A stretch of 64,000 nucleotides of DNA, from NCBI GenBank assembly GCA_965197865.1, contig CBDANZ010000005.1:558001-622000 (forward strand), in the 5' to 3' direction. A program made the position numbers and the translations under genes. Source of the stretch: CBDANZ01 sp965197865. Its GTDB lineage: Bacteria; Acidobacteriota; Vicinamibacteria; Vicinamibacterales; CAVVIG01. A model generated the notes under the pieces. That model was not told where the DNA came from. It saw only the letters and a list, made by a program, of their open reading frames with translations, and did not search any database. Below, piece after piece: positions 41,382 through 52,148 of this stretch (position 1 is the stretch's first letter; each line of letters begins with the position of its first letter).

Positions 41382-44091
41382 GGCGGATGGAACGGGTAGG
41401 TCTCGCCGCCGCACCTGCTCTGTCGGTTCTTTCAGTAATGCGTCGGCACGCGCGCTGGAAGCGTTCCGTCAGCAGGCGGCGCGCTTCGTCGGACACTAGC
41501 CCGAGGCGCGACCAGCTGGCCTGCAACCGACGCACTTCCTCTGCGGCCGCTTTCAGGCGACTGTCCTCGTCCATTGTTCCGCCGATCGTGGTAGCAGCCA
41601 ACGCTTCCTTCAGCATGGCGGCAAGACGCGTCGAGGGCGAGAACGCCAGGTCGCGCGCGGTCTCGTTCAACGACGGCCCGGCGACCGAGGTCGCAAGATC
41701 CTCCATGCGGCGAGCGAGCACATCCATGCGTTTGCGATTGGCCTCCAGATCCAGATCCGAACCCGCAAAGGCCGCGTGCCAGCGGGTGGAGACTCGCGCG
41801 AACGCCGCGGCAAACTGCCTGTCGAGCGCCTGCGCCCGTCCTGGATCGACCCCGCGTGCCAGAACCTCCTGCTGCCACCTGGCCAGAAGCGCGCGCGCTT
41901 TGGCCAGCAGATCGGGGGGCGGCGTGGCTGGGTCCGCCGAAGCGGCGTCCTGGCCGTCTGGCGCGAGGGCGGCCAGCTCGGCACAAATCGCCTCGCGCGC
42001 GGCGATTCGCTCGGCGCGGGCGAGCTCGTGACGCTGCCCGTAGCGCAAGAAGAAATGATCGCACGCGCCATGGAAGCGCTGCCAGATCGCCTCGGAGCGC
42101 GTCTTTCTGACGGAGCCGATCGTTTTCCACTCGGCTTGCAGGCGTCTTGTTTCCGCAGCAGCTGATTCCCAGTCGGTCGATTCGGCCAGCGCTTCGGCCC
42201 TCCTGTAGAGCGCCTCCTTCCTCGCGAGATTCTCGGCCCACATCTGTTTGCGGCGGGCCAGGTCCTCGTGGCGCCGTGTGAAGAATCGATCGCCACCCGC
42301 GCGGAACCGATCCCAGACTGCCTTCTCGCGTCCGTGCGAGACGGGCCCAATGGTTTTCCACTCGGCTTGCAGGCACTTGATCTCGTCGGCCGTTTGTATC
42401 CAGTTCGTGGAGTCGGCGAGCGACTCGGCCTTCTCGCAGAACGCCGTTTTCCTGGCGAGGTTCTCGGCGCGGGTTCGGGCCTCGGCCGCGAAATGCGCTT
42501 CGCACCTCGCCCACGCTTCGTCGTGCGCAGCTTTGAATCGGCGCCACAACCGATCGGCAGGCGCGCGCGGTACGTCGGCCACCGTTCGCCACTGCTCCTG
42601 AAGGACATGGACCTCGCGCGCAATCGCTTCGGGATCTTCCAGCGCGCGGAGCGCTTCCATCTTCGCGCAGAGCTGTTCCTGTACACCGACATTGGCCCAT
42701 CGCTGCCACTCGTCGGTCTCGCGCAGCTCCTGCAGCTTAGGGACGAGCACGGCCTGCACCGCCTTCAGCCGCCGGGTCACGTCTTCGTAGTCCTGTCTGG
42801 TCGGCAGCGGTGAAATCGCCGCCAGCGCCGTCCGCACCTCGCGCAGCGCGTGCCAGGCGGCTCTGAGCGAGAGATTCGGTTGGGTGGCAAGCGCGGCGAC
42901 GCGGTCAATCAGATGCTGCAGGCAGGCCAGCGCTTCGCGACGCGCCCGTGCGTCGGCTTCCCGCGCTTCCGTTTCGCGCGCGACGACCTGCGATTCTGCT
43001 TCACCGAACCGCCCTGCCAGTGCTTCATCGCCGGCGGCCGCGGCCGTGAGATCTTTCCATTCGTGGCGGGCGATGCCGAGTCGCTTTCGGGCGGACGTCA
43101 GATCGGCGTCGGCAGCCGCCGCCTCGGCGGCCTCGACCAGTTCGGCCAGGCGCCCGTGGCGTCGCGCAAGCTCCCTTGCTCGACGCTCCTCGACTTCGCG
43201 CGCCTGAGCCTCGGCCTGTTCCTCCGCGTGTCGTCGCGCCTGCTGGGCGGCGCGCATTCGTTCGGCTTCTTCGGCTCGAATCCGCTCGACTTTGAGATCG
43301 AAGGGCGGCGGCGCACCGTCGGTCTCAGCCTGAAGCGCGACTCTCTTGGCGCCCTCGCCGTCCGATTGCGGGGGAACGATCGAGTCCTCGTTCCGGCCGG
43401 GTTGAAGCCGGACGGCAGGCGCATCAGAGCTTTCGGCCACCTCGTGGGCTTTGCGGATGATGACGCGCGCACGCTTGGCGGCGCTCTTGTTCTTGCTCCC
43501 GGCGGCAATCTGTTCCAGCTCCGCGCGATCGGTCACAAGGTCCAGCGCTGCAAGCGCTGTATCTTTGTACTCGCTATTCATCGCGACTGCGAGCATTTCC
43601 GAGTGGTCCGCGCGCTCGCGCAGTCGCTCGAACGCCCCGCGGCGCGCCGGTTCGAGCACGGCATGTCGGGCAATCGATCCGAGCGAGTGCAGGTCGCCGA
43701 CGCGCGACAGCGCGCGAAGCGCAACGATCTCACGGCTGCTGGTCTTGGCAATCTGGGCGAGGACGCGCACGTTGGCTAGCGTGTCGACCGCATCGAGGCT
43801 GTCGGATTCCGCCGTGCCTTCGAACGCTTCGAGCGCGATGTCGCGCAGCATCGTCGCCGCCGCGCGGCGGACGTCCTCGTCGCGATCGTCGCGCGCGATG
43901 GAGCCGAGCGCCGCGGGATCCATCAGCTTCGACACGGCCGCGAGGCGCACGCGCGCGTTGTCGTCCTCGTGCGCGATCTCGCGGATCAGCTCGCGCTCGT
44001 CGAGTGGAATTTCGTCGACGTAGGCGAGCCGCACGGCCGGATTGGGATCCTTGTGGCGGGTCGGCGTCCGGAAGCGGTCGAGCAACGTCAT
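41368..44091 (-). CDS. Large DUF349/HEAT-repeat coiled-coil protein
   Basis: 907 residues. The N-terminal 220 residues carry HEAT-like units (NARVRLAAVSKLMDPAALGS, DEDVRRAAATMLRDIALEAF). Residues 290-330 are a highly charged coiled coil. Several DUF349 repeats follow, recognisable by tryptophan-spaced motifs (WRTVADVPRAPADRLWRRFK, WKTIGPVSHGREKAVWDRFR, WKTIGSVRKTRSEAIWQRFH). DUF349 proteins occur across Bacteria and, in some, affect cell envelope or filamentation. No enzyme motif seen. Confidence 0.85.
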   Translation of the reverse strand: MTLLDRFRTPTRHKDPNPAVRLAYVDEIPLDERELIREIAHEDDNARVRLAAVSKLMDPAALGSIARDDRDEDVRRAAATMLRDIALEAFEGTAESDSLDAVDTLANVRVLAQIAKTSSREIVALRALSRVGDLHSLGSIARHAVLEPARRGAFERLRERADHSEMLAVAMNSEYKDTALAALDLVTDRAELEQIAAGSKNKSAAKRARVIIRKAHEVAESSDAPAVRLQPGRNEDSIVPPQSDGEGAKRVALQAETDGAPPPFDLKVERIRAEEAERMRAAQQARRHAEEQAEAQAREVEERRARELARRHGRLAELVEAAEAAAADADLTSARKRLGIARHEWKDLTAAAAGDEALAGRFGEAESQVVARETEAREADARARREALACLQHLIDRVAALATQPNLSLRAAWHALREVRTALAAISPLPTRQDYEDVTRRLKAVQAVLVPKLQELRETDEWQRWANVGVQEQLCAKMEALRALEDPEAIAREVHVLQEQWRTVADVPRAPADRLWRRFKAAHDEAWARCEAHFAAEARTRAENLARKTAFCEKAESLADSTNWIQTADEIKCLQAEWKTIGPVSHGREKAVWDRFRAGGDRFFTRRHEDLARRKQMWAENLARKEALYRRAEALAESTDWESAAAETRRLQAEWKTIGSVRKTRSEAIWQRFHGACDHFFLRYGQRHELARAERIAAREAICAELAALAPDGQDAASADPATPPPDLLAKARALLARWQQEVLARGVDPGRAQALDRQFAAAFARVSTRWHAAFAGSDLDLEANRKRMDVLARRMEDLATSVAGPSLNETARDLAFSPSTRLAAMLKEALAATTIGGTMDEDSRLKAAAEEVRRLQASWSRLGLVSDEARRLLTERFQRACRRITERTDRAGAAARPTRSIRPTGS

Positions 44092-44209
44092 GGCAGCGCT
44101 CCAGCCTGGTCGCCGGCGACCAGCTTGGGACAGCCCGTAGGGCCCCAGGGTCGATCCGTGTCATTCTAGTCAACAGCGTGCGGGCTGTCCGCTCCTCGCG
44201 TCGTATGTC

Positions 44210-44640
44210 TTGCCTATAGATCGGTATTCTCCAAGATTACGGATCGCCGCGCTGGCGCTCTTGGTCGGGGCGGCGTCTGGAACGACAGGCTGCGATAAGC
44301 TCGGATTCGGTGACAATGGCGGACCCACCGGTCCGAACCCCCCAGCGCCCGGTTTGGCCATCTTCGACACGGCCCTGGGGGCGAGCGACGTCACGGGCAT
44401 CGGCCCCAGCGCACCCTGCCTCATTCCCTTTGCCGACTGTCCCAGCGGCGAAGGGTAGGTCTTTGTGGCAGCGAACGACCTCCGCTCGCGGGGCCACACG
44501 GTGACTGTCACGAACCTCGGGATTCCCACGGCGACCATCAGCCGTGCGTTTCAGGATCTGGGACTCCAACACGATCATTTCGTGCCGTTCAACTTCATCG
44601 ACAGCCAGGTGCCGTTCATCCCGTCGGGCGCCGGCTCGGT
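44210..44640 (+). pseudogene. SGNH/GDSL-type hydrolase, N-terminal half with internal stop
   Basis: A signal-like start (RIAALALLVGAASGTTGC) and the linker lead to FDTALGASDVTGIGPSAPC, the block I serine region of SGNH hydrolases. TAG at 44456-44458 interrupts CPSGEG-stop-VFVAAND, where Tyr is usual. The frame then goes on GHTVTVTNLGIPTATISRAF and stops matching after QVPFIPSGA near 44640, where glnE sequence on the other strand begins. Nonsense plus truncation make it a pseudogene. The start codon (TTG 44210) is uncertain. Confidence 0.65.
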
Positions 44641-45231
44641 CCACGCTGCCGCCTGCCGAATGCAGCAGTCCGTGAGCAGGGACAGTCGCTCCTGTAGCGT
44701 TTCGAGCGACCCGTCCCCTACGCACTCGACCAGAATCTTGAACTCCTCGATCGCCTTGAACCGCTTGAGCGCATCGATGTGCGCGGCGGCGCCCCCCACA
44801 CGGTCGAGCGATCTCTCTACTTCCTGAACGAGGCTGATGCGCATCGGGCGCACTCCGCATGACCTGGGTGGCAAGCCAGTGGAGGTACTCCGGATCGCGG
44901 ATTAGAATCTCGGTCAGGAACGGTGACGTACCCATCACGTCGATCAGCACGCTGAGCGCGTGGGGATCGTCGACCAGGTAGTGCAGGAACGTGGTCCGGG
45001 GATGGCGGGTGGCGACGTATCGCGAGAATCCCACCAGGGATCTGGGACACGCAGCAAGGCGTCCAGCAGGGGACCGGCGAGCTCGCCCATCGCCTCACGA
45101 ACCGGCCCGTCGGCGATGGCCTGCAGGTGTTCGTCTGCCGCAGCCGGGTCACGAAAGCCCCGGCTCTTAAGGTACTCCCGGGCCTGGTGCTCGGTCAGGT
45201 TGGGAGAAAGAAAGAGGTCGGAGGGAGACAC
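44640..45231 (-). pseudogene. glnE: glnE (glutamine synthetase adenylyltransferase), N-terminal fragment with two frameshifts
   Basis: From ATG 45231 the frame reads EHQAREYLKSRGFRDPAAAD and HLQAIADGPVREAM, the start of GlnE. Near 45030 the homology moves to the next frame (FSRYVATRHPRTTFLHYLVD, MGTSPFLTEILIRDPEYLHW). Near 44860 it moves again (RISLVQEVERSLDRVGGAAA, IDALKRFKAIEEFKILVECV). It ends near 44640. About 195 of roughly 950 codons remain and no catalytic nucleotidyltransferase motif is present. It lies 19 bp downstream of glnA. Confidence 0.75.
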
Positions 45232-45250
45232 CCGGCCAGCTTCTAGCCGA

Positions 45251-46666
45251 TTAGATGTCGTAATACAACGCGAACTCCCATGGATGCGGTCGCAGACGGA
45301 GCGGATTAACTTCCTTAGCGCGTTTGTACTTAAGCCAGGTCTCGATCACGTCCTTCGTGAAGACCTCGTCTTTCAACAGGAAGTCGTGATCTTTCTCGAG
45401 CGCATTGAGCACTTCCTCGAGACTGCCGGCCGTCTTCTGGACTTTCGCAAGGTCTTCGGGCGGTAGATCGTAGAGATCCTTGTCCAGGGGCGGCGGCGGC
45501 ATGATCTTGTTCTGGATCCCGTCGAGTCCCGCCATGAGCAGGGCGCTGAAGGCCAGATAACCATTGCACGACGCATCCGGGAATCGGACCTCGAGGCGCT
45601 TGGCCTTCTCGCTACGCGAGTACACCGGGATGCGGACCGCAGCGCTCCGGTTGCGCTGCGAATAGATCAGGTTGATCGGCGCTTCATAGCCGGGCACGAG
45701 TCGACGGTACGAGTTGGTCGTCGGCGCGCAGAACGCCAGCAGCGCCGAGGCATGCTTGAGAATGCCCCCAATGTAGTAGACCGCCGTCTTGCTGATGTCG
45801 GCGTACGTGCCGCCCTCGAAGAAGAGATTCTTGCCGCCCTTCCACAAGCTCTGGTGCACGTGCATGCCCGAGCCGTTGTCCTGGAAGAGCGGCTTGGGCA
45901 TCAGCGTGACCGTCTTGTTATGCTGGCGAGCCACCTGCTTGATGACGTACTTGTACTTAAGAATCTTGTCACCCATGCATCGCAAGCTGTCATAGCGCAT
46001 GTCGATTTCGGCCTGACCCGCGGTGCCCACCTCGTGGTGCTGGACCTCGACCTGGACGCCGACCTTTTCCAACGTGAGCATCATCTCGGTGCGGATGTCC
46101 TGCAGGTGGTCCATCGGCGGGACAGGAAAGTACCCCTCCTTGTACCGCGGCTTGTACCCCAGATTCGGCTTTTCTTCCTTCCCGCTGTTCCAGAAGCCCT
46201 CGACTGAATCGATGTAGTAAAAGCCGTAGTTGTAACTCTGGTCGAAGCGCACGTCATCGAAGATATAGAACTCGGGTTCCGGCCCGAAGTACGCCGTGTC
46301 GGCAATACCAGTCGACTTGAGGTAGCTTTCAGCCTTCGTCGCGACATAGCGGGGATCGCGCGAGTACCACTCGCCGGTTATCGGATCGCGTACGCTACAA
46401 ATGAGCACGAGAGTCGGCGCCGCCGTGAAGGGATCCAGGAACGCCGAAGCCGGATCGGGCACCAGGAGCATGTCGCTTTCCTGAATCTCCTGGAAGCCGC
46501 GGATGCTGGATCCGTCGAACCCGATGCCTTCCTCGAATATCTCCGAGGAGAACTCCCTCGCAGAGAGCGTGAAGTGCTGCCATAAGCCTGGCAGGTCGAC
46601 GAACCTGAGGTCGACAGCCTGCACGGCATGCTCTTTTATCAGCGACATCACATCGTTCGGTTTCAT
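45251..46666 (-). CDS. glnA: Type I glutamine synthetase
   Basis: 471 residues from ATG 46666, preceded by GGGAGG. It makes glutamine from glutamate, ammonia and ATP. Motifs are FEEGIGFDGSSIRGF, GPEPEFYIFDDV, HHEVGTAGQAEIDMRYDSL and NGSGMHVHQSLWK. The adenylylation loop reads KDLYDLPPEDL with Tyr399, equivalent to Tyr397 of the enterobacterial GSI-beta enzyme. The neighbouring glnE is broken, so this site may be unused unless another GlnE exists. Confidence 0.96.
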   Translation of the reverse strand: MKPNDVMSLIKEHAVQAVDLRFVDLPGLWQHFTLSAREFSSEIFEEGIGFDGSSIRGFQEIQESDMLLVPDPASAFLDPFTAAPTLVLICSVRDPITGEWYSRDPRYVATKAESYLKSTGIADTAYFGPEPEFYIFDDVRFDQSYNYGFYYIDSVEGFWNSGKEEKPNLGYKPRYKEGYFPVPPMDHLQDIRTEMMLTLEKVGVQVEVQHHEVGTAGQAEIDMRYDSLRCMGDKILKYKYVIKQVARQHNKTVTLMPKPLFQDNGSGMHVHQSLWKGGKNLFFEGGTYADISKTAVYYIGGILKHASALLAFCAPTTNSYRRLVPGYEAPINLIYSQRNRSAAVRIPVYSRSEKAKRLEVRFPDASCNGYLAFSALLMAGLDGIQNKIMPPPPLDKDLYDLPPEDLAKVQKTAGSLEEVLNALEKDHDFLLKDEVFTKDVIETWLKYKRAKEVNPLRLRPHPWEFALYYDI

Positions 46667-46815
46667 CGAACCTCCCTCTTCGCTCGTCAAGAAATGGGGC
46701 GCAGGCGGCCGAACTCGGCCCAGCAGCTAAAGAATTTGGAGTGGAAGCATAGCCGATCTGGCCCCGGAAGGCCCGCAAAAAAAGCGGCAGCCCTCGGGTC
46801 CCCTGGCGAGCGCGG

Positions 46816-46821
46816 TACAAT
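46816..46821 (+). promoter_or_regulatory. Possible -10 element of parC
   Basis: TACAAT about 10 bp before the TTG start of the topoisomerase gene. No convincing -35 is visible. If used, the mRNA would be nearly leaderless. Confidence 0.3.
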
Positions 46822-46830
46822 TACCGCACT

Positions 46831-49258
<2,428 letters not shown>

Positions 49259-49272
<14 letters not shown>

Positions 49273-49324
49273 CGACCTATTGACGACTTGTTGACGACTT
49301 GTTGACGACTTGTTGACGACTTGC
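49259..49324 (+). repeat. 11-bp tandem repeat, six units, over the parC stop codon
   Basis: Units TGACGACCTAT (x2), TGACGACTTGT (x3) and TGACGACTTGC (x1) run without gaps from 49259 to 49324. The first unit encodes the last codons (TTY), and the stop TGA is the first three bases of the second unit. Confidence 0.95.
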
Positions 49325-49344
49325 GACTTATGGCTCGTGACTCT

Positions 49345-49787
49345 TCAGCGCTGCCCTTCCGGGAACCCGATCCACTGCTTGACGAGTGCCACCTGATACG
49401 TGCGCCCCAGCCTGGCGTCCTAGACGGGCAATGCGGCGACGGCTCCAGCGAGTGGAGGGCGTAGATCCATTCGATGCCCGTCGCTTCAGGATCGTCCGGG
49501 CAAGCGCAAGCTCGTGGATGCGCATCAGCGCGTCGCTCAGCCACCAACAGATCTCCGGCACGTCGGCGCCGTCGATAAGTGCCCTCTGCTACGCACCGGC
49601 AGCTTCGACGTTATCGCCTGCCGCGGCAAGTGTCGCGGCGAGGTACGTGAGAGCGGCCGAGCTGTCAGAGTCGGGGTGAATCGCCGCTTTGATGCTGATC
49701 TCGGCCCTGGCGTACTAGTCCAACGTAGACAGCGCCACGGCTTTCTCGGACGCGCCAAGTCGACCCGGCGCGATGTGCGCGTGAAAC
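49345..49787 (-). pseudogene. TPR-type protein, C-terminal remnant with stops and frameshifts
   Basis: The minus strand reads FHAHIAPGRLGASEKAVALS, a TAG, YARAEISIKAAIHPDSD, SSAALTYLAATLAAAGDNVE, a second TAG and then QRALIDGADVPEICWWLSDA. At least two frame changes later it ends YQVALVKQWIGFPEGQR-stop at 49345. The pattern is tetratricopeptide-like. The 5' side is cut by the MITE-like element. Clearly non-functional; the original protein is unknown. Confidence 0.6.
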
Positions 49788-49788
49788 G

Positions 49789-49956
49789 TCTAGCAGTCCG
49801 TGGTGAAAGTCCGTCTGCATTCGACGAGCGATGCATCCTCGTGGCCTGCGTTGCTCCTCCATCAAATACAGGCGGTATTCTCGGTCGTCGCGCCTTGCCC
49901 GCGAGGCGCCTCGCTCGTCTCGGTGCAGCGCCCGACTTTCACCACGGACTGCTAGA
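49789..49956. mobile_element. MITE-like element with perfect 23-bp terminal inverted repeats
   Basis: 49789-49811 and 49934-49956 are exact inverted copies (inner part CTAGCAGTCCGTGGTGAAAG). They enclose 122 bp with no open frame of substance. The total is 168 bp. No target duplication could be read with confidence; GCGTG occurs near both ends. Long perfect TIRs, small size and lack of a transposase fit a non-autonomous transposon. Confidence 0.6.
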
Positions 49957-50222
49957 GCGTGGAGGGACGCGACGCGTCGCTACGGTGAAACGCCCGCGCG
50001 AAGAGTCTCGTCGCCGACCGGCAGGAACGGCTCGCTCGGCGACGAACCATGATCGATCCGGCGAGGCTAGGAGCCGGCCGCGCGGGCAAGCGCCAAGGTT
50101 CCGCCGGGAATGGGTATGTCCTCTGAAATGGGCGCAGCGGCAACGGAATGAAGCGAAAATGCCGCTACAATCGTGATCGAGAGGACAGTGCGCCGCATCT
50201 CGTTCTGAGACACACTCCATAC
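49957..50222. other. No recognisable gene upstream of parE
   Basis: Arginine-rich open frames cover this stretch on the plus strand, including a frame continuing in from 49514, but none has family features. The parE promoter probably lies here. Confidence 0.4.
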
Positions 50223-52148
50223 ATGGCCGCCGCTCATTACACTGCGAAAGACATTACGGTTCTGGAGGGTCTGGAACCCATCCGCAAGCATCCCGGCATG
50301 TACATCGGCGGCGTCGGATTGGTCGGTCTTCACCACTTGGTCTGGGAAGTCCTCGATAACTCGGTGGACGAGGCGATGAACGGCTACGCCTCGAACGTTC
50401 GCGTCACGCTCCACGCGGATGGATCGTCGGTCACGATCGAGGACGACGGCCGTGGGATCCCGATCGACAAGCACCCGAAGAGCAAGAAGAGCGCGCTGGA
50501 GGTGATCTTCACCGTCCTTCACGCAGGTGGCAAGTTCGAGCGGGGCAGTTACAAGACTGCCGGTGGACTCCACGGCGTCGGCGCGAGCGTGGTCAACGCG
50601 CTCTCGAAAGAGCTCGTCGCGACCGTCAAGCGCGACGGCGCGATGTGGGAGATGCGCTTCAAACGGGGGAAGCCGATCGCCGCGCTGAGGAAGCTCGGTG
50701 CCGTCCGCGGAACCGGCACCACCGTGTACTTTCATCCCGACGCGGCCATCTTCCCCAAGATCGAGTTCGATCCAGCGGTCATTCGCGAACGGCTCGAGGT
50801 GACCAGCTATCTGCACAAAGGCGTGAAAGTCGTCTTCGAGGATGAGACGACGAAGACGAAGACCACCTTCGAGCACCGCGAAGGGCTCGTGGACTACCTG
50901 AAGGCCATCGTCGTCGGGCGCGGCGCGAAACCCGTCCATGAAGCTCCCTTTGTGCTCATCAGGGAAGAGAGCCTGCGACTTGACTTGGTGCTGCAGTGGA
51001 CGGAAGCGACAGACGAGCACGTGCGCTCGTACGTGAACGGGATCCCGACCGGCTCGGGCGGCACGCATGAAAACGGGCTGCGCGCCGGCATCGGCAAGGC
51101 CCTGCGCAACTTCATCGAAACGCACAATCTTTCGCCGAAGGGCGTGACGCTCACGGCCGAAGACATTCGCGAAGGACTCACAGGCGTGCTCAGCCTGTTC
51201 GTCCAGGAGCCTCAGTTTCAGGGCCAGACCAAGGATCGGCTGAACAACCCGGAGATGGTCTCGGCGGTCGACGGCGTCGTGCGGCCGGCGCTCGAGCACT
51301 GGCTCAACCACAACACCAGCGTGGCCGAAGCGATCGTGGCTCGCATCATTCTGGCGGCGCGGGCGCGCGAGGCGAGCCGAGCGGCCCAGGCCGAGGTCTC
51401 CCGCAAGAGCGCCACTTCGTCGCGCCTCAACCTGCCGGGGAAGCTGAGCGACTGCACCAATGCCACCAGCGAGGGCAACGAGCTCTTCATCGTCGAAGGC
51501 GATTCGGCAGGGGGATCGGCCAAGCAGGGACGCGATCGGGCGCGTCAGGCCATTCTGCCGCTGCGCGGCAAGGTGCTCAACACCGAGAGCGTGTCGCTCG
51601 CGAAAGTGCTTGAAAACAAGGAACTCTCCGATCTCGTGACGGCGATCGGCTGCGGTCTCGGCAGAAACTTCGATCTGGCGAAGCTGCGCTACGGGAAAAT
51701 CATTATCCTCGCCGATGCCGACTCGGACGGTAACCACATCGCCACGCTCCTGCTCACGTTCATCTACCGGCACCTGCCGCAGCTCATCTCGAGCGAGAAG
51801 GTTTTTATCGCACAGCCGCCGCTCTACCGCATCGACATCGGCCAGGACACGTTCTGGGCGATCGACGATCGGCATCGCGACCAGATTCTCAAGCACCACG
51901 GCCTGGGGAAAAAGTCCGGGAACGGAGGGCGACCCGAGATCACGCGTTTCAAGGGCCTGGGCGAGATGATGCCGAGAGTCCTGTGGGAGACCACGCTCAA
52001 CCCTCGCACCAGGCGGCTGCTGCGCGTGGAGATCACGGACCAGATCGTCACCGATCGCGTGATCAACGAGCTGATGGGGAAGGACGCATCGGCGCGTTTC
52101 CGGTTCATCATGGACAGGGCTGACGAGGCCGATGAACTCGATGTGTGA
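50223..52148 (+). CDS. parE: Type IIA topoisomerase subunit B (topoisomerase IV ParE-like)
   Basis: 641 residues from ATG 50223; a longer frame upstream lacks homology. GHKL ATPase motifs are WEVLDNSVDEAMNG, VTIEDDGRGIPID and YKTAGGLHGVGASVVNALS. The Toprim domain has VEGDSAGGSAKQGRDRARQA and LADADSDGNHIATLLL; DADSDG is the ParE-type wording. It forms the A2B2 enzyme with the parC product. The 3' end overlaps the next gene by 17 bp. Confidence 0.92.
   Translation: MAAAHYTAKDITVLEGLEPIRKHPGMYIGGVGLVGLHHLVWEVLDNSVDEAMNGYASNVRVTLHADGSSVTIEDDGRGIPIDKHPKSKKSALEVIFTVLHAGGKFERGSYKTAGGLHGVGASVVNALSKELVATVKRDGAMWEMRFKRGKPIAALRKLGAVRGTGTTVYFHPDAAIFPKIEFDPAVIRERLEVTSYLHKGVKVVFEDETTKTKTTFEHREGLVDYLKAIVVGRGAKPVHEAPFVLIREESLRLDLVLQWTEATDEHVRSYVNGIPTGSGGTHENGLRAGIGKALRNFIETHNLSPKGVTLTAEDIREGLTGVLSLFVQEPQFQGQTKDRLNNPEMVSAVDGVVRPALEHWLNHNTSVAEAIVARIILAARAREASRAAQAEVSRKSATSSRLNLPGKLSDCTNATSEGNELFIVEGDSAGGSAKQGRDRARQAILPLRGKVLNTESVSLAKVLENKELSDLVTAIGCGLGRNFDLAKLRYGKIIILADADSDGNHIATLLLTFIYRHLPQLISSEKVFIAQPPLYRIDIGQDTFWAIDDRHRDQILKHHGLGKKSGNGGRPEITRFKGLGEMMPRVLWETTLNPRTRRLLRVEITDQIVTDRVINELMGKDASARFRFIMDRADEADELDV

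Noticed and set aside
49514..50176. 220-codon plus-strand open frame between parC and parE
   Set aside because: It spans the MITE-like element and the antisense TPR pseudogene, is Arg-rich and has no motif or ribosome site.
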